Shown here piece by piece: positions 9,096 to 18,346 of a stretch of 64,000 nt of DNA; within the stretch, counting starts at the first letter, position 1; each line of letters begins with the position of its first letter. The stretch spans positions 2,356,001-2,420,000 of the forward strand of contig NZ_CP059901.1 in NCBI RefSeq assembly GCF_014127285.1, given 5' to 3'. The notes under the pieces are model-generated. The model saw only the letters and a list, made by a program, of their open reading frames with translations, ran no database searches and was not told where the DNA came from. This DNA is from Mumia sp. ZJ1417. GTDB taxonomy: Bacteria; Actinomycetota; Actinomycetes; Propionibacteriales; Nocardioidaceae. The translations under genes and the position numbers were made by a program.

Positions 9096-10431
9096 CATCG
9101 ACGACCTCGCCGCAGCCGTCCGGGCCGCGGACCCGGTCGACGTCCTCCCCGCGCGACACGCGGCGGAGGCGGGCCGGGTCCGCGGCCCGCTCGCGCTGGT
9201 CGCCGCGACCTCGCTGTCGGCGACGGTCACGCTGACCGTGGTGGAGGACGCGGACAGTCGCAGGTACGCGGCGCCGCTCGTCCTCGACGGCGACCGCGTC
9301 CGGCGGGCGGTGCCCGGGGACGGTGCGGCGCTCGCGCTGGTCGAGGCGCTCGGCCGTGGGTCCGACGGCGCGTTCTCCCTCACCCGGTGGGACGGGCATC
9401 CCGTCACCGCGGAGCGAGTGATCGACGTCGACCAGAGCAACGAGTCGGTCATCGTCCACGGGCCGGACGGCGGGGCCGTCGTGAAGTGGGTCGTCCGCGT
9501 CAGCGACGACGCAGACCCGGCGCCCGTAAGGGTCGCACGGCTGGTCGAGGCCGGGTTCGACGCGATGCCGACGCCGTGGGGCATGGTGCAGTGGCAGCCT
9601 GATCCCGAGAGCCCGCCCAGCCTGGTCGCGATGGTGACCGCGCTTGTGCCCGACGCACGCGACGGATGGCAGTGGGCGGTCCAGGACGCCGTCGCCTACG
9701 CGTCCGGCGCCACCTCGCTCCACGACTCCGCGACCGCACCCGGCGCTGCCCTCGGCGGGATCGTCGCGGCGATGCACCTTGGGCTTGCTGACTCCTCTCC
9801 CCCGGTTGCCGATGCCGAGCACGCCGCGGCGTGGCACGCCGAGGCCCTCGCGACCCTGGACGACGCGCTGGCCCTCATGGACGGCGCAGAGCGCGTGCGC
9901 CTTGAGCGCCACGCTGACGCACTGCGGAGCGACCTCGGCGCGCTCGCTCACGCCGCCGGCACCCCTCTCGTCCCGATCCACGGCGACCTCCACGTCGGTC
10001 AGGTCCTGCACGGCACCGATGGGGCGTACCGCGTGACCGACTTCGACGGGAACCCCGTCGCGACTCCAGCCGAACGCCTCGCACCGCAGCCCGCGGCGGT
10101 CGACGTCGCCGGGATGGCGCAGAGCCTTGACCACGTCGCGTACGTGGTGCGGCACCGCACGCCCGGCGTCGACCCGGCGGCAGTCCAACGCTGGCGTACG
10201 ACGGCGGTCGAGGCGTTCCTGTCCTCCTACCGCGCGACCCTCGATGCGGCCGGACGCGGGGACCTCCTCGACGAGCGCCTGCTCGTGCCCATGAGAATGC
10301 GTCAGGTGTGCCGCGAGTACGTGTACGCGGGACGGCACCTCCCGCACTGGCGCTACGTGCCCGACCGCGCCGTGCGTGACCGCTACGAAGACTCCACCGT
10401 TGTTGCCGCCAAGAAGGATGGTCCTGCCTGA
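9064..10431 (+). CDS. glucosamine-kinase-like phosphotransferase (maltokinase/APH fold)
   Basis: About 455 residues. The N-terminal cap and DQSNESVIV loop resemble actinobacterial maltokinases, and the catalytic loop IHGDLHVGQVL and metal-binding DFDGNP are intact. The C-terminal segment CREYVYAGRHLPHWRYVPD closely resembles what I recall of actinobacterial glucosamine kinases (GlcNK), which make glucosamine 6-phosphate from glucosamine and ATP. The next gene encodes a SIS protein that could act on that product, which strengthens the call. The start is uncertain: the ATG at 9064 overlaps the glycosyltransferase by 32 bp, with a TTG at 9043 as alternative. Substrate specificity is not proven from sequence. 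Confidence 0.7.
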   Translation: MRWSRRPWSPDIDDLAAAVRAADPVDVLPARHAAEAGRVRGPLALVAATSLSATVTLTVVEDADSRRYAAPLVLDGDRVRRAVPGDGAALALVEALGRGSDGAFSLTRWDGHPVTAERVIDVDQSNESVIVHGPDGGAVVKWVVRVSDDADPAPVRVARLVEAGFDAMPTPWGMVQWQPDPESPPSLVAMVTALVPDARDGWQWAVQDAVAYASGATSLHDSATAPGAALGGIVAAMHLGLADSSPPVADAEHAAAWHAEALATLDDALALMDGAERVRLERHADALRSDLGALAHAAGTPLVPIHGDLHVGQVLHGTDGAYRVTDFDGNPVATPAERLAPQPAAVDVAGMAQSLDHVAYVVRHRTPGVDPAAVQRWRTTAVEAFLSSYRATLDAAGRGDLLDERLLVPMRMRQVCREYVYAGRHLPHWRYVPDRAVRDRYEDSTVVAAKKDGPA

Positions 10432-11402
10432 TGAACCCCGACGCGTTCGCCGCCGACCTCGCGGAGAAGCCCGCGCGACTGGCCGAGCTCGCCGCTGCGC
10501 TGGAGCACGACGACCCGTGGGCGCCGGTCGGCCTCGATGCGCGGTCGGCCGACCTCGTCTTCGTGGGCATGGGGTCCTCGCACTACGCGTCGAGCGTCGC
10601 CGCGGCACGGCTGCGCGCACGGGGAGTCCGCGCCGTCGCGGAGCTGGCGAGCAGCGATCTGCTTCCCCGTACGGGGCCTGGGACGACCGTGGTCGCGGTG
10701 TCGGCCTCCGGCGGGTCGCGGGAGACCCTCGACGCGCTCGACCGCATCGCAGACTCCGGCGCCCGGGTGGTGGGCGTGACCAACGTCGAGTCGTCGGCAC
10801 TGGCCGAGCGCGCGGACGTCGTTGTCCCGATGCTGGCCGGCCCGGAGCACGGCGGTGTCGCGTGCCGGTCGTTCCAGCACACGCTCGCGCTGTTCCTCGC
10901 GCTCGAGGCGGGGCTGAGCGGCACCGTGATGCCGGCCGCGACCGTCCGTGCTGCTGCCGACGCCTCGGCAGACCTGCTCGACCGCGAGTCCGCGTGGCTG
11001 CCTGCGGTGACGGAGGCGGCGCTCGGCCCCGACGGCACGCACCTCGCGGCACCGGCACGGCGGCTCAGCTCGGCGCAGCAGTCGGCGCTCATGCTGCGTG
11101 AAGGCCCGCGTCTCGCGGCGATCGGCTGCGAGACCGGCGACTGGGCGCACGTCGACGTCTATCTGACGAAGAACACCGACTACCGGCTCGTCCTGTTCGG
11201 CGGCTCCCGCTGGATCGACGGCGTACGCGAGTGGACCGACCCCCGGGGCACGACGATCGTGTCCGTCGGCGAGGACCTCCCGACGGCCACCGTGGCCGTG
11301 CGCTTCCGTGGCGACGAGGACGACGACGTGCGGCTGCTGAGCGAGACGCTCGTGATGGAGCTCGTCGCCGCACGGCGGTGGCAAGCGCAGGCGCAGGCCT
11401 AG
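10431..11402 (+). CDS. SIS-domain sugar isomerase/deaminase (GlmS C-terminal-like)
   Basis: A 323-residue protein with two SIS modules, as in the isomerase half of GlmS. The phosphosugar-binding segments FVGMGSSHYASSVAA and VAVSASGGSRETLDAL are clear, and the second module starts near residue 200. No glutaminase domain is present, so it cannot use glutamine. Together with the kinase it probably interconverts glucosamine 6-phosphate and fructose 6-phosphate. The start overlaps the kinase stop as TGATG. The last gene of the operon, its stop lies inside a terminator hairpin. Confidence 0.8.
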   Translation: MNPDAFAADLAEKPARLAELAAALEHDDPWAPVGLDARSADLVFVGMGSSHYASSVAAARLRARGVRAVAELASSDLLPRTGPGTTVVAVSASGGSRETLDALDRIADSGARVVGVTNVESSALAERADVVVPMLAGPEHGGVACRSFQHTLALFLALEAGLSGTVMPAATVRAAADASADLLDRESAWLPAVTEAALGPDGTHLAAPARRLSSAQQSALMLREGPRLAAIGCETGDWAHVDVYLTKNTDYRLVLFGGSRWIDGVREWTDPRGTTIVSVGEDLPTATVAVRFRGDEDDDVRLLSETLVMELVAARRWQAQAQA

Positions 11403-11417
11403 GTGTAGGCCTGCGCC
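11390..11417. terminator. bidirectional terminator between convergent genes
   Basis: A 12-bp perfect stem (11390-11401 paired with 11406-11417, core GCGCAGGCCTA) closes a four-base loop. It overlaps the SIS stop codon and lies 9 bp from the end of the convergent rhamnosidase gene, so it can serve both. Confidence 0.7.
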
Positions 11418-11425
11418 GCGCCGCC

Positions 11426-14400
11426 CTACCCGAGCGGTCGCGACCAGACGTCGGCGATCGAGGGGTCGTAGTACGCCGGGTCGTCCTGGTTCTCGAACTT
11501 CACACGCACGGTCCCGTCCGCCGCGGCCAGCGCTGCCGGCACGACGACCTCGTGCGTCTCGGTGCCGGCGCCCACGGTGCGCTGGTGCGTCCGCAGCAGT
11601 ACTTCCTCGCCGTCGACGTAGACCTTGTAGCGCTTGGTCTGCGCTCGGTCGTACGTCTCGACCGCGCGGAGCACGAACGGTTTGCCGGGCTCGATCTCGA
11701 GGTCGAACGCGAAGTGCGAGAACGGCGTGAGGTGACCCGCGTACCGCCGCGTCAGCCCTGCCTCGTTGCTCGTTCCGGACGAGCTGGATGCCGTCAGACC
11801 GTGCGCCTGCTCCGAGGACGCCGCCCCGAGGTCGACGTGGTCGATCGCATCCGCGACCGACGGATCGATCACGACCACCGCCGTCCCGCTGCCGGTGGCG
11901 AGCTTCTCGCCGTCGCGGGTGAACGCCACGTCGAGCGAGTGCTGGGCGCGGGCCCGCTCGGTGTCGCGGGGAACAGCCACGGACAGCGACACCGTCTCCT
12001 CGCCACCCGCTGCCACCTCGACGTCCACGGGCTCCGGCACGGTCCAGCCCTTCGGGACCCCGACCTCGACCGAGCCGGTGACGGGCACCCGGCCCAGGTT
12101 GCGGACGCGCGTGGTCACCGTTGCCTCCCCACCGGGGCGGACCTCGCTCGGCGTCACGACGACTTCGTCCAGCGCGACCGGAGAGGCGACACCGACCGTG
12201 AAGCGCTTCGAGACCGCCAGGTGTGCGCCGGAGACCACGAAGCCGACCCGTGCCGACGCCGTGACCGAGGCCGGCTTCTGCTCCTCGTCGACGGTGACGG
12301 TGAGGTCCGTGCTCTTCTGCTCGCCCGGGGCGAGCTTCTTCGCGAGCGTCACCGGCTTCCCGGCTGCCCACCCGTCAGGCAGCTCGACAGCAGAGGCGGT
12401 GATGTCGCTCGACTGACGCCGCCCGCCGTTGCTCGCCGTCACTGTCACGGCGACGTCGTCACCGGGTCGTACGGCGGTGTCCGGTGCCGTCGCGCGGAAC
12501 GACAGCTCGAGCAGGTCCGCCACGGCGACGGATGTGGCGCCGCGCGCGCCCTCGAGCGCCGCGCGTACCTTCTGCTCGTCGCTGTCCGACAGACCCGCCG
12601 AGGCGATCAGGTGGTCGAGCGGCTTCAGGGCGTGGTGCGCGAGGACGAGCGCGTCGGCCGCCTTCTCGTCGCGGTCCTGACGGGCATGCGCAAGAGCCGC
12701 CGTGGCGGAGGCGTCCGCGCCGGACGCCGCGACGCGGGCAAGCGCGAGCATCGCCGCACGCCCACCACTGACGTCGCGCAGGCTCGTCCGCAGCTCCCCG
12801 ATGCGGTCCTTCACGTCCCCGACGAGGCCGGCCTGATCGTCGGAGACGAACGCGTACGAGCCGGAGCCGACCTCGACGACGACGTCGCCGCCGGCGTACG
12901 ACACGTCATGGACACCCTCGGCGTCGGCGACCGCACGCCCTCCCTCGGTGACGGCGAGCGCGTTCGCGGCAGGGATGCGCACGGTCGCGGTGGAGCCGAC
13001 CGGCACGTCGACATCCATCGTGAGGCGGTCGCCGCTGCGCCGCCAGCTGTTGCTGACCGGACCGTACGGCGTCTTGGTCGAGGCGCGTGCCCAGTCCATC
13101 TTGTCGGTGACCGCCGGGGCGATGGAGACGTTGCGGTAGCCGGTCTCCTCCGACGGGCTGATGCCCGCTACGTCGTGGTAATACCAGTCGTCGACCGTGC
13201 CAAGGAAGTAGTGGCCGCGGGACCGGGCGTCGAGCGCCCAGTGCTCCCACATCGACGTGCCGCCGTTCTCGGTCATGAAGCCCCAGCTGGGATACGTCGT
13301 CTGCGTGGCGAGCTCGTACGCGATGTCGGCGTAACCGTGGTCGGTGAGGACCGGCAAGAGGTACTTCGTGCCGAGCACACCCGTGTTGAGGTGCATGCCC
13401 TTGTCCTTGACGTCAGCGACGATGCTTGCCGCGGCCGTCTTCGCGGTCGCCTCGTCCGGGGCCAGCCCGAACGCGAGCGCGAGCACGTTGTGCGTCTGTC
13501 GGTAGCCGCGGTCGCCGTTGCCGCGGTAAGAGCCGGCGGCGCGGTCGAGGAAGCGGTCGTTGAAGGTCTTCTTCACGACGGCGGCGTTCTTCGCGAAGGC
13601 GTCGGCATCGGCGTCCTTGCCGAGGAACCGGGCCGAGCGCTCCATCGACGTCAGCATCGCGTACAGGTACGCCGTACCCGAGACCCGCGTGTCCTCGGGT
13701 GCGTTGCCACCGGCTGGGCTCGCCTCAGGGCTCACCCAGTCACCCAGGCGGGGATTGGTCACGAGCCCGTCCGCGGAGCGACCGAACTCGAGGTCGACGT
13801 ACTTCTTCATGCCGTCGTAGTAGTGGGTGAGCGTGCGGGTGTCTCCGCCGTACTGATAGAGCCACCACGGGATCATCACGTACGCGGAGTGCCACGGCGG
13901 CGCGACGCCCCACTCCCCCCAGCTGCCGGAGCTCGGCGCGATCACCATCGGCGCGCCCTCGGCGTCGCGGGTGTCGTTCATGTCGGTCGTCCACTTGGCG
14001 AAGAGCTCGTGGACGTCGAGGTTCATCATGAACATCTCGGCGCCGACGGCCGCGTCACCGGTCCACCCGTTCTTCTCGAACATCGGGGTGTCGGTCGGGA
14101 TCCCGTGGATGTTGTTCTTGAGCGTGTCGACGACAGCACGGTGCACGTCGTTCATGATCCGGCTGGAGCTCTCGAACGACCCGGTCTCCGCGGCGTCGGT
14201 GTGCACCGCCTTGGCCGTGAACGCGCTGAGCGGCGGTGCTTCGTCGCCCGGCCACCCGGTGACCTCGACGTACTGGAAGCCCTTGTAGGAGAACTGCGAC
14301 TCCCACGACTCCTTCTCCCCTGTGCCGGCCAAGATGAAGCGGTCGGTCTGGAAGCCGGACTGGAAGCCTCCGTTGTTGGAGAAGTTCGGTCGGCCGTCGG

Positions 14401-16135
14401 CCTTGAGCTTCTCGCCGTACTGCGCCTTGATCGTCGTGCCTGCGGCGCCCTTGGCGGTGAGCTCGACCCATCCGGCGAGGACCCGGGGGAACTTCACGAC
14501 GTACACGCCGTCGGCAGGCTCCGTGATCTCTTCGGCAGGCAGCGACTCAGTGACACGGATCGGCTGCTGCCGCTGGTTGACCAGCGTGCCCTTCGGTCCG
14601 TCGACCTCGCTCGCATGCTTCCATGCCGCGTCGTCGAACCCGACCTCGTCGAACCCGTCCTGCACCAGGCGCGCGTCGTACGTCTCGCCGGCGAAGAGGT
14701 CGTCGAAGACCGTCGGGCCGTCGTGGATCGTCCAGGAGTCGTCGGTCACCACGTTCTTGGTGGTCCCGTCCGCGTACTCGAGCCGCAGGACCGCACGGGT
14801 GACGGGCTCGTCGTGCCACGGCGGCGACTCCCACCGCCAGACGTTGCCTCCGGTCATCCCGTAGAAGCCGCGACCGAGCTCGACGCCCAGCGCGTTCTTG
14901 CCGGGCTGGAGCTGGTCGGTCAAGTCGGTGCCGACGTACTGTGCGCGGTCGTCGAAGTCGGTGAACCCCGGCGACAGTACATCCTTGCTGATCGGCGCAC
15001 CGTTCACGCTGACGTCGGCATAGCCGCCCGCCGCGACGAAGAGCGTCGCCGCAGTGAGGTTCTTGCCGACGGAGAACTCCTTGCGCAGGAGCGGTGCAGG
15101 AGCGGTCTTCTTCGCAGGCGGGCGGACGCCGCTCCCCCACGGGCCGCTGCCGTACGCGGCCTGGACCACAGCCGGCGCCCACGCACTGTCATCGAAACCG
15201 GGTTCCTGGAATCCGTCCGTGACCTGCTTGCTCGCCTTCCAGGAGGTGTCGGTGGTCGTGACCGTCGTCGAGCCGTCGGACCACGTCGTCCGGATCTTGG
15301 CGATCAGGCCGGCGGGCGATCCGGGCCCGTTGTCGGTGCGCACGGCGAGGACGTTGCGATCCGGCCGCAGCGCGACCTTGTAGAGGTGCGACTGCTGCCA
15401 CTCGTTCTCCGCGCCGCTGGTCTCACCGAGGAGCGAGCCGTTGAGCCAGACGCGGAACAGGTCGTCGGCGGTGAGGAGGATCTCGGCGCTGATCGCCGTC
15501 TTTCCCTCCGGCGCGTCCCACGTGGAGCGGAACGCGCGGGGCTCCGCGGGCGCGACCGGGGTGGTTGCCTCCGGGGTCCAGATCCACGAGGCGCCCCTCG
15601 GGTCGAGCGAGTCGGTCTCCGCCACGCGCTCGTTGCCGATCCACGCGCTGCCGGCCCAGTCTGTCTCTCCGAGCAGTCCGGTGCGGAACGTGCTCGTCGC
15701 GCCGGCCTTGCCCGCGCTCGTCACGACGTCGACGCGCCAGTGGTAGCGGGTCGCAGGGTCGAGGGCCGGACCGTCGTACGCGACGTTCGCCGACTCCTGC
15801 GACCGTACGGTGCCGCTGTCCCAGCTCGTCCGGTTGCCGGTGAGGCGCTTCTCCGTGGTGGCGAGCCTCAGGCGGTACGACGTCTGCCTGACGTCGCGTT
15901 GCTTCGTCGAGATCACCCAGCTGAACCTCGGCTTCTCGACATCGAGTCCGATCGGCGTCGGCTTCTTCTCGACCTCGAGGTCGACGAGCTTCACGCCCTT
16001 CGGCGACGCGGTCGGTGCTGCTCCGACCGCGGGGGCGGCGTTCAGCGCGGGAAAGAGCAGGGCAAGCACCACGACGAGAGCCGCAGCGACACGACCCCGA
16101 TCGAGCGGTCGGCGTTCCGACGCGGGCTTCGGCAC
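11426..16135 (-). CDS. secreted multidomain alpha-L-rhamnosidase (GH78)
   Basis: A 1569-residue secreted glycosidase. The GTG at 16135 has a GAGGAG ribosome site 5 nt upstream. A signal peptide covers residues 1 to about 38 (hydrophobic AAALVVVLALLFPAL, cleavage near VGA-AP). An N-terminal fibronectin-like domain carries PRFSWVIS and TRYHWRVD, followed by the rhamnosidase N-domains. The catalytic (alpha/alpha)6 barrel shows the acidic motif DTPMFEKNGWTGD (near residue 685) and MWEHW (near 962), which hold the expected general acid and base. After it come a helical region, two NEW3-like Ig domains (about residues 1220-1420) and a terminal jelly-roll domain that may bind carbohydrate. It should release terminal rhamnose from plant or microbial polysaccharide. 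No sugar transporter adjoins. Confidence 0.88.
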   Translation of the reverse strand: MPKPASERRPLDRGRVAAALVVVLALLFPALNAAPAVGAAPTASPKGVKLVDLEVEKKPTPIGLDVEKPRFSWVISTKQRDVRQTSYRLRLATTEKRLTGNRTSWDSGTVRSQESANVAYDGPALDPATRYHWRVDVVTSAGKAGATSTFRTGLLGETDWAGSAWIGNERVAETDSLDPRGASWIWTPEATTPVAPAEPRAFRSTWDAPEGKTAISAEILLTADDLFRVWLNGSLLGETSGAENEWQQSHLYKVALRPDRNVLAVRTDNGPGSPAGLIAKIRTTWSDGSTTVTTTDTSWKASKQVTDGFQEPGFDDSAWAPAVVQAAYGSGPWGSGVRPPAKKTAPAPLLRKEFSVGKNLTAATLFVAAGGYADVSVNGAPISKDVLSPGFTDFDDRAQYVGTDLTDQLQPGKNALGVELGRGFYGMTGGNVWRWESPPWHDEPVTRAVLRLEYADGTTKNVVTDDSWTIHDGPTVFDDLFAGETYDARLVQDGFDEVGFDDAAWKHASEVDGPKGTLVNQRQQPIRVTESLPAEEITEPADGVYVVKFPRVLAGWVELTAKGAAGTTIKAQYGEKLKADGRPNFSNNGGFQSGFQTDRFILAGTGEKESWESQFSYKGFQYVEVTGWPGDEAPPLSAFTAKAVHTDAAETGSFESSSRIMNDVHRAVVDTLKNNIHGIPTDTPMFEKNGWTGDAAVGAEMFMMNLDVHELFAKWTTDMNDTRDAEGAPMVIAPSSGSWGEWGVAPPWHSAYVMIPWWLYQYGGDTRTLTHYYDGMKKYVDLEFGRSADGLVTNPRLGDWVSPEASPAGGNAPEDTRVSGTAYLYAMLTSMERSARFLGKDADADAFAKNAAVVKKTFNDRFLDRAAGSYRGNGDRGYRQTHNVLALAFGLAPDEATAKTAAASIVADVKDKGMHLNTGVLGTKYLLPVLTDHGYADIAYELATQTTYPSWGFMTENGGTSMWEHWALDARSRGHYFLGTVDDWYYHDVAGISPSEETGYRNVSIAPAVTDKMDWARASTKTPYGPVSNSWRRSGDRLTMDVDVPVGSTATVRIPAANALAVTEGGRAVADAEGVHDVSYAGGDVVVEVGSGSYAFVSDDQAGLVGDVKDRIGELRTSLRDVSGGRAAMLALARVAASGADASATAALAHARQDRDEKAADALVLAHHALKPLDHLIASAGLSDSDEQKVRAALEGARGATSVAVADLLELSFRATAPDTAVRPGDDVAVTVTASNGGRRQSSDITASAVELPDGWAAGKPVTLAKKLAPGEQKSTDLTVTVDEEQKPASVTASARVGFVVSGAHLAVSKRFTVGVASPVALDEVVVTPSEVRPGGEATVTTRVRNLGRVPVTGSVEVGVPKGWTVPEPVDVEVAAGGEETVSLSVAVPRDTERARAQHSLDVAFTRDGEKLATGSGTAVVVIDPSVADAIDHVDLGAASSEQAHGLTASSSSGTSNEAGLTRRYAGHLTPFSHFAFDLEIEPGKPFVLRAVETYDRAQTKRYKVYVDGEEVLLRTHQRTVGAGTETHEVVVPAALAAADGTVRVKFENQDDPAYYDPSIADVWSRPLG

Positions 16136-16259
16136 GATTCTCCTCAGGAATTAAAACGATTCAACGAGGGAACGTAACCACACCTGATATGACGCGGACA
16201 ACAGAAGTGACCGGTTGCGGCCAACACGCGCGACGGGGCTCCGACCATTGGACAGCAGA

Positions 16260-16297
16260 GGCCGCCCGCCCTCGACCCGAGTCGAGTGCGGGCGGCC
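16260..16297. terminator. terminator hairpin
   Basis: Arms GGCCGCCCGC (16260-16269) and GCGGGCGGCC (16288-16297) form a GC-rich stem. A GTCGA/TCGAC pair lies inside. It lies just downstream of the HesB-like gene on the minus strand and upstream of the rhamnosidase start. Confidence 0.65.
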
Positions 16298-16306
16298 CTT
16301 CGTCCT

Positions 16307-16588
16307 CTAGCGCGGTTGCTCCGCGATCTGGAACTGCACGTTGCCGTCCGGCGTGACCTGGGCGTCGAGGATCTTGTCGTCCAGCACCGCAGAGGCGCCG
16401 TCCTCGAGGTAGACCTTGGCCTCACCCGACTCGACGAGCGTGTCACCAGGCTCGCCTGCCAGTACGGCGGCGATGGCGAAGCCCTCCGCACCCGGTCCGC
16501 TGATGCGGAGACCCCCGTTCTCAGAGGGGACCTGCTTGTTGACCAGGGTCGTGACGATGTCGCTGGCGTTCTCGGTGAGGGTGAGCAT
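16307..16588 (-). CDS. HesB/IscA-like A-type carrier fold protein lacking cysteines
   Basis: A 93-residue protein with the beta-rich HesB/IscA/ErpA fold pattern (LTLTENASDIVTTLV at the start, GLRISG in the middle). True A-type Fe-S carriers need three conserved Cys, but this sequence has none, so classical cluster binding is unlikely. Such cysteine-free relatives are common in Actinobacteria and are often labelled Fe-S assembly proteins by similarity alone. The ATG follows a strong AAGGAGA ribosome site. Monocistronic, with a terminator behind it. Function unknown. Confidence 0.75.
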   Translation of the reverse strand: MLTLTENASDIVTTLVNKQVPSENGGLRISGPGAEGFAIAAVLAGEPGDTLVESGEAKVYLEDGASAVLDDKILDAQVTPDGNVQFQIAEQPR

Positions 16589-16705
16589 GAGCTCTCCTTC
16601 CGTGGTGAACAGGTCCTCCCACCGTTCGTCGCGATGCGCCCGCGTTCAAGCGAGTGTCCGCTGGGTGGACAACCCGCCGGTACGGACGGCGGCTACCCTG
16701 CGGTC

Positions 16706-17398
16706 ATGAGGAGCCACGTGACCCGGGAGGGCGGCACGGTCGTACGCCCGGCGGGTGCGTGGTCGGAGGCGGTCCACGCGCTCCTGAGAACGCTCAACGC
16801 GGCCGGCCTGGCGGGGGTCCCGGAGCCCCTCGAGATCATGCCGGACGGGCGGGAACGGCTCACCTACCTCGAAGGCACCGTCCCCGCCTACCCCATGCCG
16901 GACTGGGTGTGGGGAGACCTTGCGCTCGAGTCGACGGTGGAGCTCCTTCGTAGGGCTCACGACGCGTCGGCGAGCGCACCGAGGTCGGGACCGTGGCGGT
17001 CCCCCGTGCGCCAACCCGCGGAGGTCATCTGCCACAACGACTTCGCGCCGTACAACCTCGTGTTCGACGAGGGCCGCGCCATCGGCGCCATCGACTGGGA
17101 CTTCGCGTCGCCGGGCCCGCGGGTATGGGATCTCGCCTACCTCGCGTACCGGATCGTGCCGCTCTCGACCGCCGACTTGGGCGATGGGTTCACCGACCGC
17201 CAGCGGCGTCGGCGACTTGAAAAGCTAGCGCGCCTGTACGACCCGGCCCTGGAGGCGGACGAGGTCTCGGCGATGGTTCCGGCACGGCTGCTCGAGCTCG
17301 CCGACCTCACTGCGGCAGCAGCCGAACGGCTGGGCGACGCCTTCCTCCACGACGACGCGGCGCTCTATCGCCGCGACACTGCGCACCTGTCGTCCTGA
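16706..17398 (+). CDS. aminoglycoside phosphotransferase-family kinase
   Basis: About 230 residues with the APH/choline-kinase C-terminal lobe: catalytic loop CHNDFAPYNLVF and metal-binding DWDFASPGPRVWDLAY. The N-terminal ATP lobe is short. The ATG at 16706 is preceded by TACCCT with a 6-nt spacing, which suggests a leaderless transcript. The longer open frame upstream runs antisense through the HesB-like gene and is rejected. Substrate unknown; members act on antibiotics, homoserine, choline or sugars. No resistance genes adjoin, so a metabolic role is as likely. Confidence 0.8.
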   Translation: MRSHVTREGGTVVRPAGAWSEAVHALLRTLNAAGLAGVPEPLEIMPDGRERLTYLEGTVPAYPMPDWVWGDLALESTVELLRRAHDASASAPRSGPWRSPVRQPAEVICHNDFAPYNLVFDEGRAIGAIDWDFASPGPRVWDLAYLAYRIVPLSTADLGDGFTDRQRRRRLEKLARLYDPALEADEVSAMVPARLLELADLTAAAAERLGDAFLHDDAALYRRDTAHLSS

Positions 17399-17405
17399 AC
17401 TGTTC

Positions 17406-17561
17406 GTGGTCGCCACCTGCGTCGGGTTGACGGTCGCCACGCTGGGCGGCGAGGCCTACGAGACCGTCGTCCCGGTCTGGCTCGGGACGGTCACCGTCGT
17501 GCTCCCCGGCCTTGCCGGGATCACCGCCGTCGTCGCGGCCTGGCGGGGCGGGCGCGACTGA
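17406..17561 (+). CDS. possible small two-helix membrane protein
   Basis: A GTG-initiated frame of 51 codons just after the phosphotransferase. The product would be almost entirely hydrophobic, with two membrane segments (VATCVGLTVATLGG and VVLPGLAGITAVVAAW) and a basic C-terminus RGGRD. Third positions are G/C-rich, as in real genes here. No ribosome site is evident, and the upstream codon CTG could instead be a start. Hypothetical. Confidence 0.35.
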   Translation: MVATCVGLTVATLGGEAYETVVPVWLGTVTVVLPGLAGITAVVAAWRGGRD

Positions 17562-17587
17562 GGCGCGCGCGGGACCAGCGGCGAGCC

Positions 17588-18337
17588 CTACGGGTACGCG
17601 AGCCGGGTGCGTGACAGGAACGCGTCCGGCGTGCGCGACTCCAGGAGCTCGACGAGGACACCGTCGCTCGTCGTGCCGTAGCAGACGGCCGCGATGCCAC
17701 CGCTGGACTCGGTGACGTCGTGGTGCCACGTCGTCCCGGCGACCTTCTGCCGTACGCCGTCGATGTCCGTGACGTCGAGGCAGAGGTGGTTGACGCCGAG
17801 GTCGACCGGGCGGGCCCGCGGCTCGTCGGCGCCTCCCGACACCTCGACGGCGACAGGGCCGGGAACCGTCGGAAGTGCGTGCGCCTCGGCGTCGGGGACC
17901 TGGACGAGGACACCGACGAGACCCGTCGGCCCGTCGCCGGCGACCACCGTCACCGGCGTGCCGTCCGGGCACCGTACGCGGCGCGCGCCCGACGGGGTAC
18001 CGCCGGCGTCGACCGCCTGCGCGTACGTCGCGTCAGGGTCGACCGCCGCCCAGACGAGGCCCTTGACGCCGGGCGATCCCGGACTCCGTACGCCAGGGGT
18101 CGGCGACGCGAACGCGAAGAGCTCCATGAACGCGGCGTCCGTACGAAGCAGGATCACCTCGGCCGACGTCCCCTCGGTCGCGAGCGACTCGTCCGCCGGG
18201 GCCGTCCCGACCGGCCACCCGAAAGCCCCGTGCTCGTGCGCCGACAGGCCGCCGATCCAGAAGCGGCGTGCCGCCTCCAGGTCCGCGACGCTGATGCCTA
18301 CGTGGTTGAGGGCGACGACGCGCCCGGCACTCTCCAT
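17588..18337 (-). CDS. VOC-family (glyoxalase/dioxygenase fold) protein
   Basis: A 249-residue protein of two VOC modules. The first begins ALNHVGISVADLEAARRFW and the second has GVNHLCLDVTDIDGVRQ. His in NHVG and NHLC and acidic residues near each module end could bind a metal. VOC proteins include glyoxalases, extradiol dioxygenases and drug-binding proteins, so the reaction cannot be named. TAGGTT lies 6 nt before the ATG, indicating a leaderless mRNA. It follows the exporter gene by 9 bp on the same strand and may be co-transcribed with it. Confidence 0.8.
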   Translation of the reverse strand: MESAGRVVALNHVGISVADLEAARRFWIGGLSAHEHGAFGWPVGTAPADESLATEGTSAEVILLRTDAAFMELFAFASPTPGVRSPGSPGVKGLVWAAVDPDATYAQAVDAGGTPSGARRVRCPDGTPVTVVAGDGPTGLVGVLVQVPDAEAHALPTVPGPVAVEVSGGADEPRARPVDLGVNHLCLDVTDIDGVRQKVAGTTWHHDVTESSGGIAAVCYGTTSDGVLVELLESRTPDAFLSRTRLAYP

Positions 18338-18346
18338 GCCCGGAAC

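Noticed and set aside
11231-16177. A 1648-codon open frame antisense to the rhamnosidase, and similar long antisense frames at 28697-31513, 45590-48589 and 7683-9584
   Set aside because: High-GC coding DNA commonly keeps the opposite frame open. These frames show Arg/Asp/Val-rich nonsense composition, no domains, and oppose genes with clear catalytic motifs.
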